Of a DNA stretch of 64,000 nucleotides, positions 12,994 to 22,667 are shown one piece after another. The position numbers were made by a program, and so were the translations under genes. How positions within the stretch are numbered: position 1 is the first letter of the stretch; each line of letters starts with the position of its first letter. This stretch comes from Adiantum capillus-veneris (lineage: Eukaryota; Streptophyta; Polypodiopsida; Polypodiales; Pteridaceae): positions 60,213,268-60,277,267 of the forward strand of contig CM043944.1 of NCBI GenBank assembly GCA_014529385.2, written 5' to 3'. A model generated the notes under the pieces. That model did not search any database, was not told the origin of the DNA, and saw only the letters and a list, made by a program, of their open reading frames with translations.

Positions 12994-13005
12994 GCTCTGA
13001 TACCA
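12994..13005 (-). other. Primer-binding site, initiator tRNA-Met (outer element)
   Basis: Plus-strand GGCTCTGATACCA gives TGGTATCAGAGC on the minus strand, the complement of the tRNA-iMet 3' end used by many plant LTR retrotransposons. It lies three bases from the LTR start at 13008, confirming the minus-strand orientation. Confidence 0.8.
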
Positions 13006-13007
13006 CT

Positions 13008-13247
13008 TGAGAGGGCTATACCCAGACTCGACCCTACTTAGCTCCCTTCTTCCTCCAGACCGTCCCAAGAAATGACATAGATCTATCTACATGTATCCCT
13101 CCCACTTGGGACCGACACTCAGACAGGACTCCGGCCTATCTCAAATGCCAACCCAAGGGGGTACATCCCTTCATTATATGATTCTATCTTCTTCTCATAA
13201 TCAATCTGTGCTTGACAGTTTTCTACACCCAAAATCGTGGTCCTTAG
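13008..13247 (-). mobile_element. Outer element 5' LTR, left fragment
   Basis: Matches 5635-6020 (minus that copy's 156-bp duplication) and stops in CTTAG, where the inner chromovirus is inserted. It continues at 62816, where the CTTAG is duplicated. Confidence 0.85.
13243..13247. other. Target-site duplication CTTAG (left)
   Basis: Identical to 62816-62820, directly outside the two LTR ends of the inner chromovirus. Confidence 0.9.
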
Positions 13248-16164
13248 TGTAATGGAATTGGCCTATTTAACTTGAGAGTATCGGAAATTAATGAGAGTAC
13301 TTTTGAGAAATAACTTTGCGAGCATAACGGGTGAACATAATTGAAGATAGTAACATAATTATAGAAATTAGTTAACTTGGCATGAACAATACATTTGCAA
13401 GAGAGAGAATTTAGAGAACATGACAACAGTTGAGGACCAGATTTATGTGGAGCCGATCCCCCCTCCAATAGGCATTTGTATTATGATTTCTCCCATTAGG
13501 AGAGACTTGTTACAATACAATCTTTGTGTTCCTTGTGACCTAGGTGATGCAATGAAGATGGAAAACTTCATGCATCACAAACATAACATAAACTTGAAGA
13601 AAGCTTTAACTATCCCAAGCCTCAGTCCCAAGACCTCAAACACCTTCGAAGGTGGAGAGAGCTAGCAAGGAATGAGGGTAGGGAAAAGGAAGAAGAAACA
13701 TTTCGTAGGAGAAAGAATTAGTTCCTCACTTATCATACTCTTGTTTCTAGCATACATAATAGCATAGTAATGAAGAAGAAGGTGATGGCAAGCTTAAGCA
13801 TTGAAGCATGGCTCTTGGTTGGATTTGCACTCCATAGCCAAGAGTGTTGGTGTAGGCTCTCTACCTCTACTTGCTTGGAGAGGGAGCTCTTGCACTTTGC
13901 ATAGCACACAATGAGAGTGTTTGTGAGTGTGTGTGGGTGAGTATACCCCCTAAGAAACCCCCTAGATTTCTTGGGTGGACCCCTCCTTGTAGCTCATGCT
14001 TGAAGCTCATTGGACCCCTCCAGGCCTAGCCAATCATAAGCAGGAGGCATTACAAGCAGTAGGGTTAAGTGTCCCCCTTTCCCCTTTGAGAGAGAGGGAT
14101 TGATAAATGCTAAATCAATTAATTAAATCTCCTAAATTACTATTGGACCCCTTGGGTGGCCAACCAATAGGCTTCAGGCATTTCATGAAGGTAACATAGG
14201 TAGGGCCTCACATGTGTCCATGCTGCCTCTTCAAGCTTGGGCCTTCCTTGTATGTGTGAGTGTGTGTTCTCTCTCTATCCCCTAGGAAAAGGGTTTGCCC
14301 CCCCTCTTGTAGGGATACTTTTAACTTTTTGTGCTCAAGCACCTTAGTCATCAAGCATGACAATGCACTTGAACTAGGGGTGTTCCCACAAGCATCTCAG
14401 GAAAGCATGTCAAAGCACCTCGAGCACCTTAATCAAGTACCAAGTCAAGCACCTCAAGCATGTAGCAGTTCAAGCACCTCAAGAACCTTAATCAAGCACC
14501 TCAAGCATGACAAGCACCTCAAGCAAGAGAAGCACTTTGAGCTTGGGCCGGGTTCCTGCCTCAAGCTCAGCCCTAGCTTACCTAAGGTCAAAGGAGTTTT
14601 ACACACATTATTGGAGGTGTTCAATGAAGCTAACCCTAAGGTCTTATGATCCATTAGTTAGCCTTGCTCTTTGATAGACCATCTCTCATTTGGGCCCCTT
14701 TACTATTGGCCCCATGTTGAGATAGATCTATAAGCATATATCTATATCTTAACACTAGGTTGGTAACCTAACAGGACATAAAAGTGTCCTTTCAGGGTTT
14801 TGAAAAAAACCTCCAAAACCATAGTAGATCCACTCATTTTGTAAAATCCTTTCATGAGGTTATAGTTCAGGGCCTACTACACATGGAAAAAATAAGAGAC
14901 TTGTAAAATTTCTCATCTTTTGGTCACACCAAGCCTCCAAAGTTGATGGACCAGTACATGTTCGTCAAAAAAGTCATTTCTTACGTTTTTTTGTATAAAA
15001 ATAAGATTAGGGATTTTTGTAGGACTTGAGATAAATTCCCTAGTTAACTTCAATGGGTTGGTGATTAGAACATATGATTGCTTTTCACTCACTATGTTTT
15101 GTTTTGCGAAAAGAAATAGGTACAAAAAAGTTGAATTTTACCATTCTGCAAACCTATCGTCAAAGTTTCTATAGCCACGCTGAATACAAATAATATATGC
15201 ATGTTTTCTTAGTTCCCTATTGTCCTTTAGGTTCATAAGGAGCCATGGAGCATGTGAAAAGAATAATACATCTCTTACCAACGGGAATCTTGGGGACAAA
15301 GATGAAGTGCTAAATTCAGCAAACATGAAAAAACTGGGTTCAATATTATGAGTTGTAGAATCCCATAGAAACTATTGAATATCTAGCAAAATTTGATCCT
15401 TATGACTAGATATGGTTACTACCTACAAACTGCATATAGTTTTCACAAGAAACTAGCAATATTGAAAAAGCTATACTTGATATACTAGAATGTTTCGTTT
15501 TCTTCTATAATAGAAAAAATCAACCATCGTTGTGTACTATGAAAAATAGGGTATTAGGTGCCCCAAAACTCAAGGAATATTAGCTTTATGTTACAATATG
15601 GGACATAGAAAATCAAAACTACATTTGGATATCATGAAAGCCACCAAAAAAATCATAGAAGAGCTAAAATTGGCTAAAAAACAGGATTTGACAATTTTTG
15701 TAATTTGGTCATAACTTACAACTTTAACATTTATTTCTCCCTAGAAGCATCAGGACATGTTGAGGACTACTAAAGATAGTTATCTAGCATTATAGACCTC
15801 ACAAACATGAATTCTAGAGTGGTATAGTTGCAAAAAGTTAAAAAAAGCCAAAAACAGGACCCGTTTTTTCACACAGTTTAGGTTGTGAAATGTTGTGCAA
15901 GGACAAGGTTAAAGATGGAATTGATATTCCAAAAAAATGTCGAGTTTTTTTCAGCTCATGAGACAACTTTCTAGATAGATAGCACCTCAAAATCCATTTT
16001 GAAACTCTTGACATAATTCAAGGAAAATGGTCACTTAATAGGACATAAAAGTGTCCCATTACCAACCTAGTGTTAACACTTGTTCCCATTTATTCTCCCA
16101 CATTAAGTGATCAATTTAATATGAGAAAATCATTTGGGTTGGTTAGATATTAGATTTTATGACA
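13248..16164 (-). mobile_element. Inner chromovirus 3' LTR (interrupted)
   Basis: 13248-14752 and 16077-16164 together match 61206-62815 closely. Without the inserted 1,320 bp and its 4-bp duplication the LTR is about 1,593 bp, against 1,610 bp for its partner. It contains a run of the word CAAGCACCTCAAGCATGA (14400-14530). The open frame at 14260-14649 is that repeat, not a gene. Confidence 0.88.
14753..16072. mobile_element. TTAA-flanked non-autonomous DNA element (1,320 bp)
   Basis: Interrupts the LTR at a site that is uninterrupted in the partner LTR (near 62733), so both ends are exact. Terminal inverted repeats begin CACTAGGTTGGTAA, and TTAA is duplicated (14749-14752 and 16073-16076). 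Just inside each end lies GGACATAAAAGTGTCC, itself nearly palindromic. No ORF of note is present. TTAA duplication is typical of piggyBac and Kolobok elements; which of the two is not decided by these ends. Confidence 0.88.
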
Positions 16165-16177
16165 TTACCTCTCTCTT
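16165..16177 (-). other. Polypurine tract of inner chromovirus
   Basis: Minus-strand AAGAGAGAGGTAA sits directly beside the 3' LTR start TGTCATAAAA, as required for plus-strand DNA priming in retrotransposons. Confidence 0.75.
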
Positions 16178-16523
16178 GAAATCATAGTCGTCCTCGACTA
16201 TGAGGTAGAAGAGATAAAGCCTTAGTCATTAGTCAATTTGACTTAGCGGGTAGAGGATCCCTTTTTACCCTATGACATCTTTCCAAGATGAATGACTAAT
16301 CCATTTGGTGCTTGGGAGACATAGCTGCCGCAAACATGTCTGCTCTTTAGTCCATTTCATTCTCCCAAAGTAGAGTGACAAATTCTACTTGGTGTTTGAG
16401 AGACGTCGTCATCACAAACATGATTCTAAGCATGCATACTAATTAAATTTGCGCACAATTAAAAAGAGGACTAGTCTTATAAGACAAAAACGCGAGTCAT
16501 TTAAAAGAAATTTGTACATTTTC
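16178..16523. other. Untranslated 3' region between pol and LTR
   Basis: No open frame or motif on either strand. It contains a short repeated word (ACATAGCTGCCGCAAACATG and a diverged copy). It is simply the pol-to-LTR spacer of the chromovirus. Confidence 0.5.
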
Positions 16524-17280
16524 TTACTCTAATGTAGCATTGTAAGCATTGACAAGGTTCATACTATCCTTAAGCTGTACTCCTTGCATCCATCTAGCAT
16601 CTTCAAAAGGATAATTTTTGAGCTTAATAAGATACCGTCGTATAATCTTACCATGTCGTAGTACCTTGTCTTCATGCCGAAGGACAGCTTCGGGTTGTAG
16701 CACCTCTTCTTGGTCTTCAACTTCAGGAGGGTCTTCAATGATTGGTTCAGTTGGTGGCTCTCCTTTATAGGGCTTAAGTAGGCTTACATGAAAGGCATTG
16801 TGTATGAGCCAATGGTTGGGCAACTTGAGTTGATAAGCCGTCTCATTGATGGGCTTCAAGATTTGGAAAGGACCATAGTATCTTTTTGCTAGTTTAGCAC
16901 AATACTTTTGATGGCCTGCAAGATTTTTGCCCGTCGTTTGCCTTAATCGAGCCTTAGGAAACTTGAGTAAGACCCAATCATTTTCTTTGAACATTAAGGC
17001 TCTTCTGTCCTTATCAGCAATAGCTTTTTGCCTTTGTTGAGAGATGGATATAGCCTCCCTAATCTTTTGAAAAGATTCTTGTAAGTCACGACTATACTCA
17101 TCGGCGGCGAAGATCTTCCCATGTACTTTGAGTAGCAAGGGACTTTTAGGTCTTCCCTCAATGATCTCAAAAGGTGCTTTTCCCGTAGAAGTATGTACAG
17201 TATTATTGTAAGCATACTCTACAAGAGGTAAGTACTTTTCCCATTGTGAGCGTTGATCTACTTCGGTAACATACGTCTTG
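16524..17280 (-). pseudogene. Chromovirus integrase C-terminus and chromodomain
   Basis: Open from the insertion point of element 1 through the pol stop at 16524. The frame reads QWEKYLPLVEYAYNNTVH, the conserved end of the integrase core. The GPY/F-type block follows (KRYYGPFQI, then ETAYQLKLP, then HNAFHVSLLKPY) and then a chromodomain-like tail (EEVLQPEAVL, YLIKLKNYPFEDARWM). In chromoviruses the chromodomain directs integration to chromatin marks. The upstream half of the same integrase lies at 27244-27605, so element 1 split one gene. The frame itself looks intact in this half. Confidence 0.88.
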
Positions 17281-17312
17281 CATTAGGGGAATTTTGAGGT
17301 CATTTTTGTGAC
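17281..17312 (+). repeat. Element 1 left terminal inverted repeat
   Basis: CATTAGGGGAATTTTGAGGT followed by CATTTTTGTGAC. Its reverse complement with two changes is at 27212-27243. Confidence 0.9.
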
Positions 17313-17660
17313 TTTTAGCGTGTAGAGAGAGAGAGGTCTCAACCAATGGTTGAAGAGCTTCCGTTACGGAACCTCTATTTTTGAAAACTCACAAAAAAAG
17401 AAAATATTCTATCTTTATTGCAACTTTGAGCTGGTAAATAGCAATGTAAACAAGTAAAAGTGCAAATGCATTCAATAGATGTCGCTTTTAGAAAGACGTA
17501 CTTCTCATATTATATTGTTTTCATTTTGCACGTCGTCGTCAGAAAACAACGTTTGGATTCTATCTCATGATCTTTTCCAGATTTGAACCGTTTTTTTCAC
17601 ATTCTGCTTATTCTTCTCTTGAACTCAGACTAGACTTCTCTGCTCATTTCTTTTTTCACC

Positions 17661-18825
17661 ATGGAATCTTCATCACGATCAAAATGACCAAGAACTTCCA
17701 TTGAAGCCATTGTCACTTACAACACGACTGATCAAAATGGACAATGGATTCCAATAACTATACACAAAGGAACGTGGATACTGATGCAACAGAACAAGAG
17801 AATAAAGTCTTCCACCAAAAACTCTTTCTTGGCGGGATGGAAGGGTATTGTTAAAGATTTCAGCTTTGGCGACAACAAAAAATCAATCAAAGAGGTGTTG
17901 GTGCAGCATGTGTACATGCATAAAGATCTGCATATTGACTCAGAGAGTTCTGCTTTGCCATTACATAGACCAAAATGTAAGTCTCTTAACTTAAATCCTT
18001 ATTTGTAATGCATGTTGTATAAGGTTATTTGTTGTACAGATTTGTATCCTTCAAACATTATGGAATGGCAGCCAATAGAATGTGTTATAAATATTCTAGA
18101 TGTGTGTCATGGATCAACTGGTGAAGAAATATACAAGGGAAGGACTAAGGGTTCACTGGCAGAGAATGGAATATTCTTCTTTGACCATTATTATGTTTCA
18201 CCTAGAAGGACTGGAGAACTTGGAGCCACAACCAAGCTAGACTTGCCTGATTTCAAAAGTAGAGAATGGTCACTCCCTAGCTCAAATACAAGTGAGGGCT
18301 ACAAGTGCAAACTGTTTTGTGAGATTCAAAAGTGTTTGAAAGCAAACATAGCAAGCAAACAGAGTAGAATTTCTATATTCATGCCCATTACAGTTTTTGT
18401 AGACTTCTTCTCTAATGCTGAAGTCAGAAAATCTAGAACAATGTTTTTAGTGAAGACTTTAGACTCAGTAAATGTACTTGAATTTGTGGATGAGGGTTGG
18501 AACACCAAAACAGTGAATGGAATCACTTGTAATGTGCAAGCTGGCTCAATTGCTTGCAAATACATGATAGGGACACAAAACTTCATTATGTCATTTTATT
18601 ACAGAAGATGGCACTATGTTGGTGGTCAGCTAACTCCACTTGATCAAGACATGGAGGACTTCATTGACAGCCCAATAGAAGACATTGATATATGGGTAAA
18701 TAATGAGCATCTATAAATTGTAAAGATAAGAGGCATGTGTAGCTTACAACAATTGAGATTGGACCTGCAAAATGATGAAATTGAACTGCCCACAACATTT
18801 TGCTTTCAAATAAATGGTGGAAAGG
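17661..18825 (+). pseudogene. BAH-like protein gene of element 1, two nonsense changes
   Basis: Exon 1 is 17661-17976 (donor T|GTAAGT) and exon 2 starts at 18040 after TTGTACAG; the split codon matches (phase 1). The frame from the first ATG hits TGA at 17685-17687, then stays open; the pattern fits CGA to TGA beside a basic stretch (SRSK, then PRTS). A TAA at 18714-18716 fits CAA to TAA, because the same frame stays coding-like to an AAG|GTAACT donor at 18825. The protein has WIPITIHKGTWILMQ, LYPSNIMEWQPIECVINIL and FFFDHYYVSPRRTGE blocks. Their order recalls a BAH domain (strand-rich reader with a WFYRPEE, then ELFLS, then V..I.GKC, then FFCR pattern). The BAH call is inference. The nuclear chromatin setting fits its H3-encoding neighbour. 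Confidence 0.5.
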
Positions 18826-18829
18826 TAAC

Positions 18830-19334
18830 TGCTATGCCTAAAAGTCTCTTGTTCTCTTATTGGTTCTTTATTTAACTTGGACTATTTTTGTAGGTATAAA
18901 AAAGGAATGAAAAGAGGCTACAGTGCAAGGACATCTTGGATGGCATTGTACATTTGGTGCCTTAAACATCCTTCAAGGCAATTTTGTAACACATGACCTG
19001 CAAGGATCTTATTTTGTATCACATGATCTAAAAGGATCTTTATTTTGTTATTAAAATGCAACTTTTCCAAACATCCAATGATTTTATTTTACTTCAATGA
19101 TTTGATTTTGTAACAGAGTCTTAAAACAAGGTGATCAAAATGTATTCAATTTCAAATATTTGCAATTACATACAAGGGTCCATACAAGTGGGCTATAGAA
19201 TAGACAATTGGTTACAAGTGGGCTATAGAATAGACAATTGGATACAATAGAGAACTGGGAAGCTTGATACAAGTGGGCTACAATAAGCTAGAATAGTTTT
19301 CTGCCAGGAGTTTTCCTGCCCCTAGGGGACTTCC
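18830..19334. other. Spacer between BAH-like gene and H3-Ulp1 gene
   Basis: Convergent 3' ends of the two genes. A possible last exon of the BAH-like gene begins after TTTTTGTAG near 18894 and would stop at once. The words TACAAGTGGGCTATAGAATAGACAATTGG are repeated in tandem (19186-19260). Nothing else is seen. Confidence 0.5.
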
Positions 19335-21500
19335 TTAATGGGGTTGGTGCTTTTGCAGGAAATTTTCTTGTGGGCTCTTATTCCTGGGAGATTTTCTTTT
19401 TGAAAAGGGCTCTTTGGCAGGAGGGCTTGAAGGCTGCTTCCTCTTTCTCTTATCATCCATCTCTTCACTTGCCTTTTCCTGCTCACCACTCTCTTCTTCC
19501 TCTTCACTTGCCTTTTCCTGCTCACCACTCTCTTCTTCCTCTTCACTTGCCTTTTCCCACTCACCACTCTCTTCTTCCTCTTCACTTCCCTTTTCCTCTT
19601 CTAGGTTTGCTTTCCCCTTCTCTTCAACATCATCATCTTTAAATACCTCTTGCAGTTCTCCATTTGCTTCAATCATATACTTGATAATCCTTGATCTTGT
19701 CAACCATACATGGTTCTCACTATAGCACTCTCTGTTGATCTATACAAGGCAATAGAAAGCAAGTTTTAGGAACAATAAAATGAGAAAAAATATAGCTATA
19801 AAATATGAAATATGCTATACTTCTATATCCTGATTGTCATTGCAGTATATGAAGTCCAAGAGGAGCTTGGCATTTGTCACTACCCTCCATCCACATGAAT
19901 GGCTTTCAGGCTGGATTGGAACCTGCAATTCATTACATGTATTTATGGGAAAAAATCTTTGAGGATAATCCATTGAAGTGAACAAAGCATAAAGAATTCC
20001 AACCTTCACAACTGAAAATGGGATTTCATTCAGCATCTTTGGCATGGGTGGACAATTCTCCAGTGTCTCTATAAATCTTGTAGCAGCACTGTCCAAAATT
20101 CTTTATAAACGAGGTTCTGCTTTACTAAAAGTATGTGCTTGTGGTTTACAAAATGTGTCTGCTGCTATACTTACAATTTTGCTTGACCATGTACTCCAGC
20201 AAGAGAATTGACAAAGTAGCATTTTCTTTTCACAATATCAATTGCAATTAAACTCCAATGTGAGCTATAAAAACAAGCCTCAATTATCCTTCTAACATGA
20301 ATTAGTAAATTCTCTTCACAAGGTGTAGGTAGGAAACTTACCTCTCATGATAAGGAATCAAGAAAATTTCATAGATTTCCAAGTCCACATGAGTCAACCA
20401 CTTTGTGAGCTCTCTAATGTTTGTCTCTATCCTGAGAAAGTGGGAGATAGAAGGGTCTAAAAATTCCACCTTTTGTTGAAGGTCTGGCTCATATGTATGC
20501 ATCATTAACCTGGTACAAGATATTGTTATATAAAGAGTTCTTGCTATAAAAAAAATACAGAGGAAAACAAAAACAACCTGAGGCATGTGATAAGGAGTGG
20601 AGAATTGATCTCCTTGGTCCAGTCCTTGAGAATTTCCAAGGTCTCAGAGTCAAGTGAATTGTAATCCTCCCTAGGATCCTCCTCACTGAATAGAGTGACA
20701 ACAAAACCAGTAGGATTGACACTCCTGAAGAGGGGCACTAGCTAAGGTTCCAACAGGTCAAGCTCCTTTCTCTATGCAATTTCCTTGTCTTCCTTGGCTC
20801 TCTTTTTCCTTTCCTTTTCCTCTTCTTCAGTAATATCAACAACTCCTACTTCAGGCTCCTTGGGCTTCCTCCATGGAGGAATGTTGAGAATACTGAATGC
20901 CTTAATATCATGCATAGGGACAGGCTCCAACATTTTTGAAAACCTATATCTCAGCCTCCTGAGAGTGATCATGTATTTGTCCATCAAAGTAACCCTATGG
21001 GCATGAGCTGCACAGATATAGGCATCTTGGAAAAGCTCAATCACAAAGTCCCTAGAAGCCTCATGGATACATGCCAATGCAGTTCTAGTCCACCTCATCT
21101 CAATCTTGTACTCCTCTGCAACTTGTCTGCATAGTCTCTGGAAGGGCAGTTTGGGAATTGCAAGATTGATGGCCTTTATGGCCTTCCTTATCTCTCTTAG
21201 ACATTTGACCCCCTGCTTGAACTTTCTCTTTGTAAGGAGAGGCTTAAGCTGCAGATGCTTGGAAGCTTTCCTCTGATGTGTAGTTTTCCTTTTGCTTGGT
21301 TTAGGGTCAGGTAGAGAAGAATACTTCCTCTGAGATGTGATCTTCTTTGTGCCAGCAGAGGTTGGTTTGCCACGAGCTTTGGAAGTGGATGGTTGGTTTG
21401 GTAAAGTACCAGCTGAAGCTTTGCTAGGCTGAGGAACTTCTTCTTCATCTTTGAATAGAGGCTTGTCAACCTTCCTTGCAGTTTTCTTGGTCCTTGCCAT
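19335..21500 (-). pseudogene. Divergent histone H3 fused to Ulp1/C48 SUMO-protease domain
   Basis: Modelled exons (minus): 21500-20578, 20509-20342, 20264-20175, 20100-19821, 19739-19335, all with GT/AG and matching phases, 621 codons. Residues 1-10 (MARTKKTARK) match the histone H3 tail start. Residues about 97-190 align without a gap to the H3 core: LREIRK, KLPFQRLCRQVAEEY, CAAHAHRVTLM and RRLR mark alpha-N to alpha-3, about 37 of 88 identical by hand. Loop 1 has canonical H3 length, unlike plant CENH3. Two in-frame TAG codons (20774-20772, 20744-20742; likely CAG to TAG) precede the Ulp1 part: IPYHESSHWSLIAID holds the catalytic His, and VPIQPESHSCGW the Gln and Cys. The usual Asp position reads N (YFVNSL). 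The tail has three EEEEESGEQEKAS repeats and a basic stretch like an NLS. If the first TAG is a true stop, it is a 243-residue H3 beside a separate protease. Confidence 0.8.
19463..19600 (-). repeat. 39-bp coding repeat (acidic EEEEESGEQEKAS)
   Basis: Three to four in-frame 39-bp units encode a Glu-rich 13-residue repeat near the C-terminus of the H3-Ulp1 protein. The overlapping plus-strand open frames here are shadows of it. Confidence 0.8.
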
Positions 21501-21611
21501 CTTCAAAAGGGATAGGAATGATTGCTTCACAATAGACAACAAACATTAGTAAAAAATGTAAAAGATGTATATATAATTTTTACTATTACTTTCACAACGC
21601 ACAATAGAAAA

Positions 21612-21714
21612 GCCTCTGTCTACCGCTTGTCACCCCGTGCGCGATAATAGTAGCACTGAAAGTTTTCACCGTCCAAGCAACTCGCGCACGGAGTGACAAG
21701 CGGTAGACAGAGGC
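21612..21714. repeat. 33-bp inverted repeat (hairpin) with 37-bp loop
   Basis: 21612-21644 (GCCTCTGTCTACCGCTTGTC, then ACCCCGTGCGCGA) is the reverse complement of 21682-21714 with one mismatch. It lies about 110 bp upstream of the H3-like start codon. Confidence 0.9.
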
Positions 21715-21950
21715 ACACATTGCATGTGACATGGTAAACTCCTTCTTGTGGACATAGTGGCACACATTGCATGTGGACATAGTGGCACACATTGCGGTAC
21801 ACATGGTAAACTCCTCCTTGTGGACATAGTGGCACACATTGCATGTGGATATAGTGGCACACATTGCATGTGGATATAGTGGCACACATTGCGGTACACA
21901 TGGTAAACTCCCTCTTGTGGACATAGTGGCACACATTGTGGTGACACCCC
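21715..21950. repeat. Tandem array of GTGGACATAGTGGCACACATTGC
   Basis: Six copies of the 23-bp word (ATAGTGGCACACATTGC core) occur alone or combined with GGTACACATGGTAAACTCCTCCTT. The composite unit is about 60-80 bp. Minus-strand open frames through it (21592-22129) are repeat artefacts. Confidence 0.8.
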
Positions 21951-22667
21951 GTACGCAAAATGACAAAGGGCCCAATGTCCTCACACTCACGAAGATCGTG
22001 CACGGGGTGACGGCCAAAGCGCTGGAAGGATCGGGTTGTGGAAGAGCAAGAACCGGGTAAAACCTCCTTCAAAATGCATTTGATTTGGGTTTTGAGGAGA
22101 TTCGTGGGTTTATATAGGGCGCTATGCACAAGTCCCTAGGCGCAGTACTAGCCGTTGGGCACACACTTCGAGGTGGCAACTACTTTGCACACCCCCTGAG
22201 GCGGCGTTTTTGGCCATAAAAACAACCTACCCAACCCGTTTTTCCGCTTATTGTGCTTCGCAAGGCTTCAAAATAAATCCTCCAACCCTCCAAGCAGCAC
22301 CCCGCGACACCCCGTGCATGATTTTTGGAGTTGTCAACCTCTTCCTAGCAATTGGAAATCGCGTACCAAGTGTCACGCCATGCGCGTATTTAGTGAGTGC
22401 CGACTTTCTCTTAACCCTCACAACTCGCGTAGCAAGTGACAAACGTAGCATGTGACACAATTTGATGTAATTATTTCTTGCTTGCTTAGATTTACAACTT
22501 GGATACTTGTTTATAAACCATTATTAGTTTTTTCCATTATAGGAAGAGTGGTTTATTTATATATTTTAGTCATAGAAGAAATTTACACACGATTTCATGT
22601 CTATTTCTTAATGTCTTGATGGACTTCTCTTTTCTCTTTCTCAGCTGAACGTTTGTGGATTTTCATA

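Larger units (their letters stand above)
21501..22667. promoter_or_regulatory. Divergent intergenic region with hairpin and GTCACCCCGTGCGCG words
   Basis: Lies between the H3-Ulp1 gene (minus, starts 21500) and the acidic orphan (plus, starts 22668), so it must hold both promoters. It contains a 33-bp hairpin, a short tandem array, and scattered copies in both orientations of a CpG-rich word around GTCACCCCGTGCGCG (near 21628, 21685, 21947, 22000, 22307, 22370 and 22425). The CpG content contrasts with the AT-rich element. The promoter role is inferred from gene arrangement. Confidence 0.6.

Noticed and set aside
12994-13005. tRNA gene fragment
   Set aside because: Only the 12-base complement of the tRNA-iMet 3' end is present, beside an LTR; it is a primer-binding site, as at 61193.
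14260-14649. 129-codon ORF, duplicated at 62218-62649
   Set aside because: Lies wholly inside the two LTR copies and is driven by a CAAGCACCTCAAGCATGA repeat.
14753-16072. CACTA (En/Spm) classification from the CACTA ends
   Set aside because: The empty site in the partner LTR shows a 4-bp TTAA duplication, not 3 bp, and no CACTA transposase or subterminal repeats are present.
20772-21500. Centromeric CENH3
   Set aside because: Loop 1 has canonical H3 length and the tail starts like H3. It is embedded in a transposon with a protease fusion, so a centromere role is not supported.
21592-22129. Three overlapping minus-strand ORFs rich in HNVCHYVH text
   Set aside because: They are products of the 23-bp tandem repeat upstream of the H3-like gene, in three frames at once.
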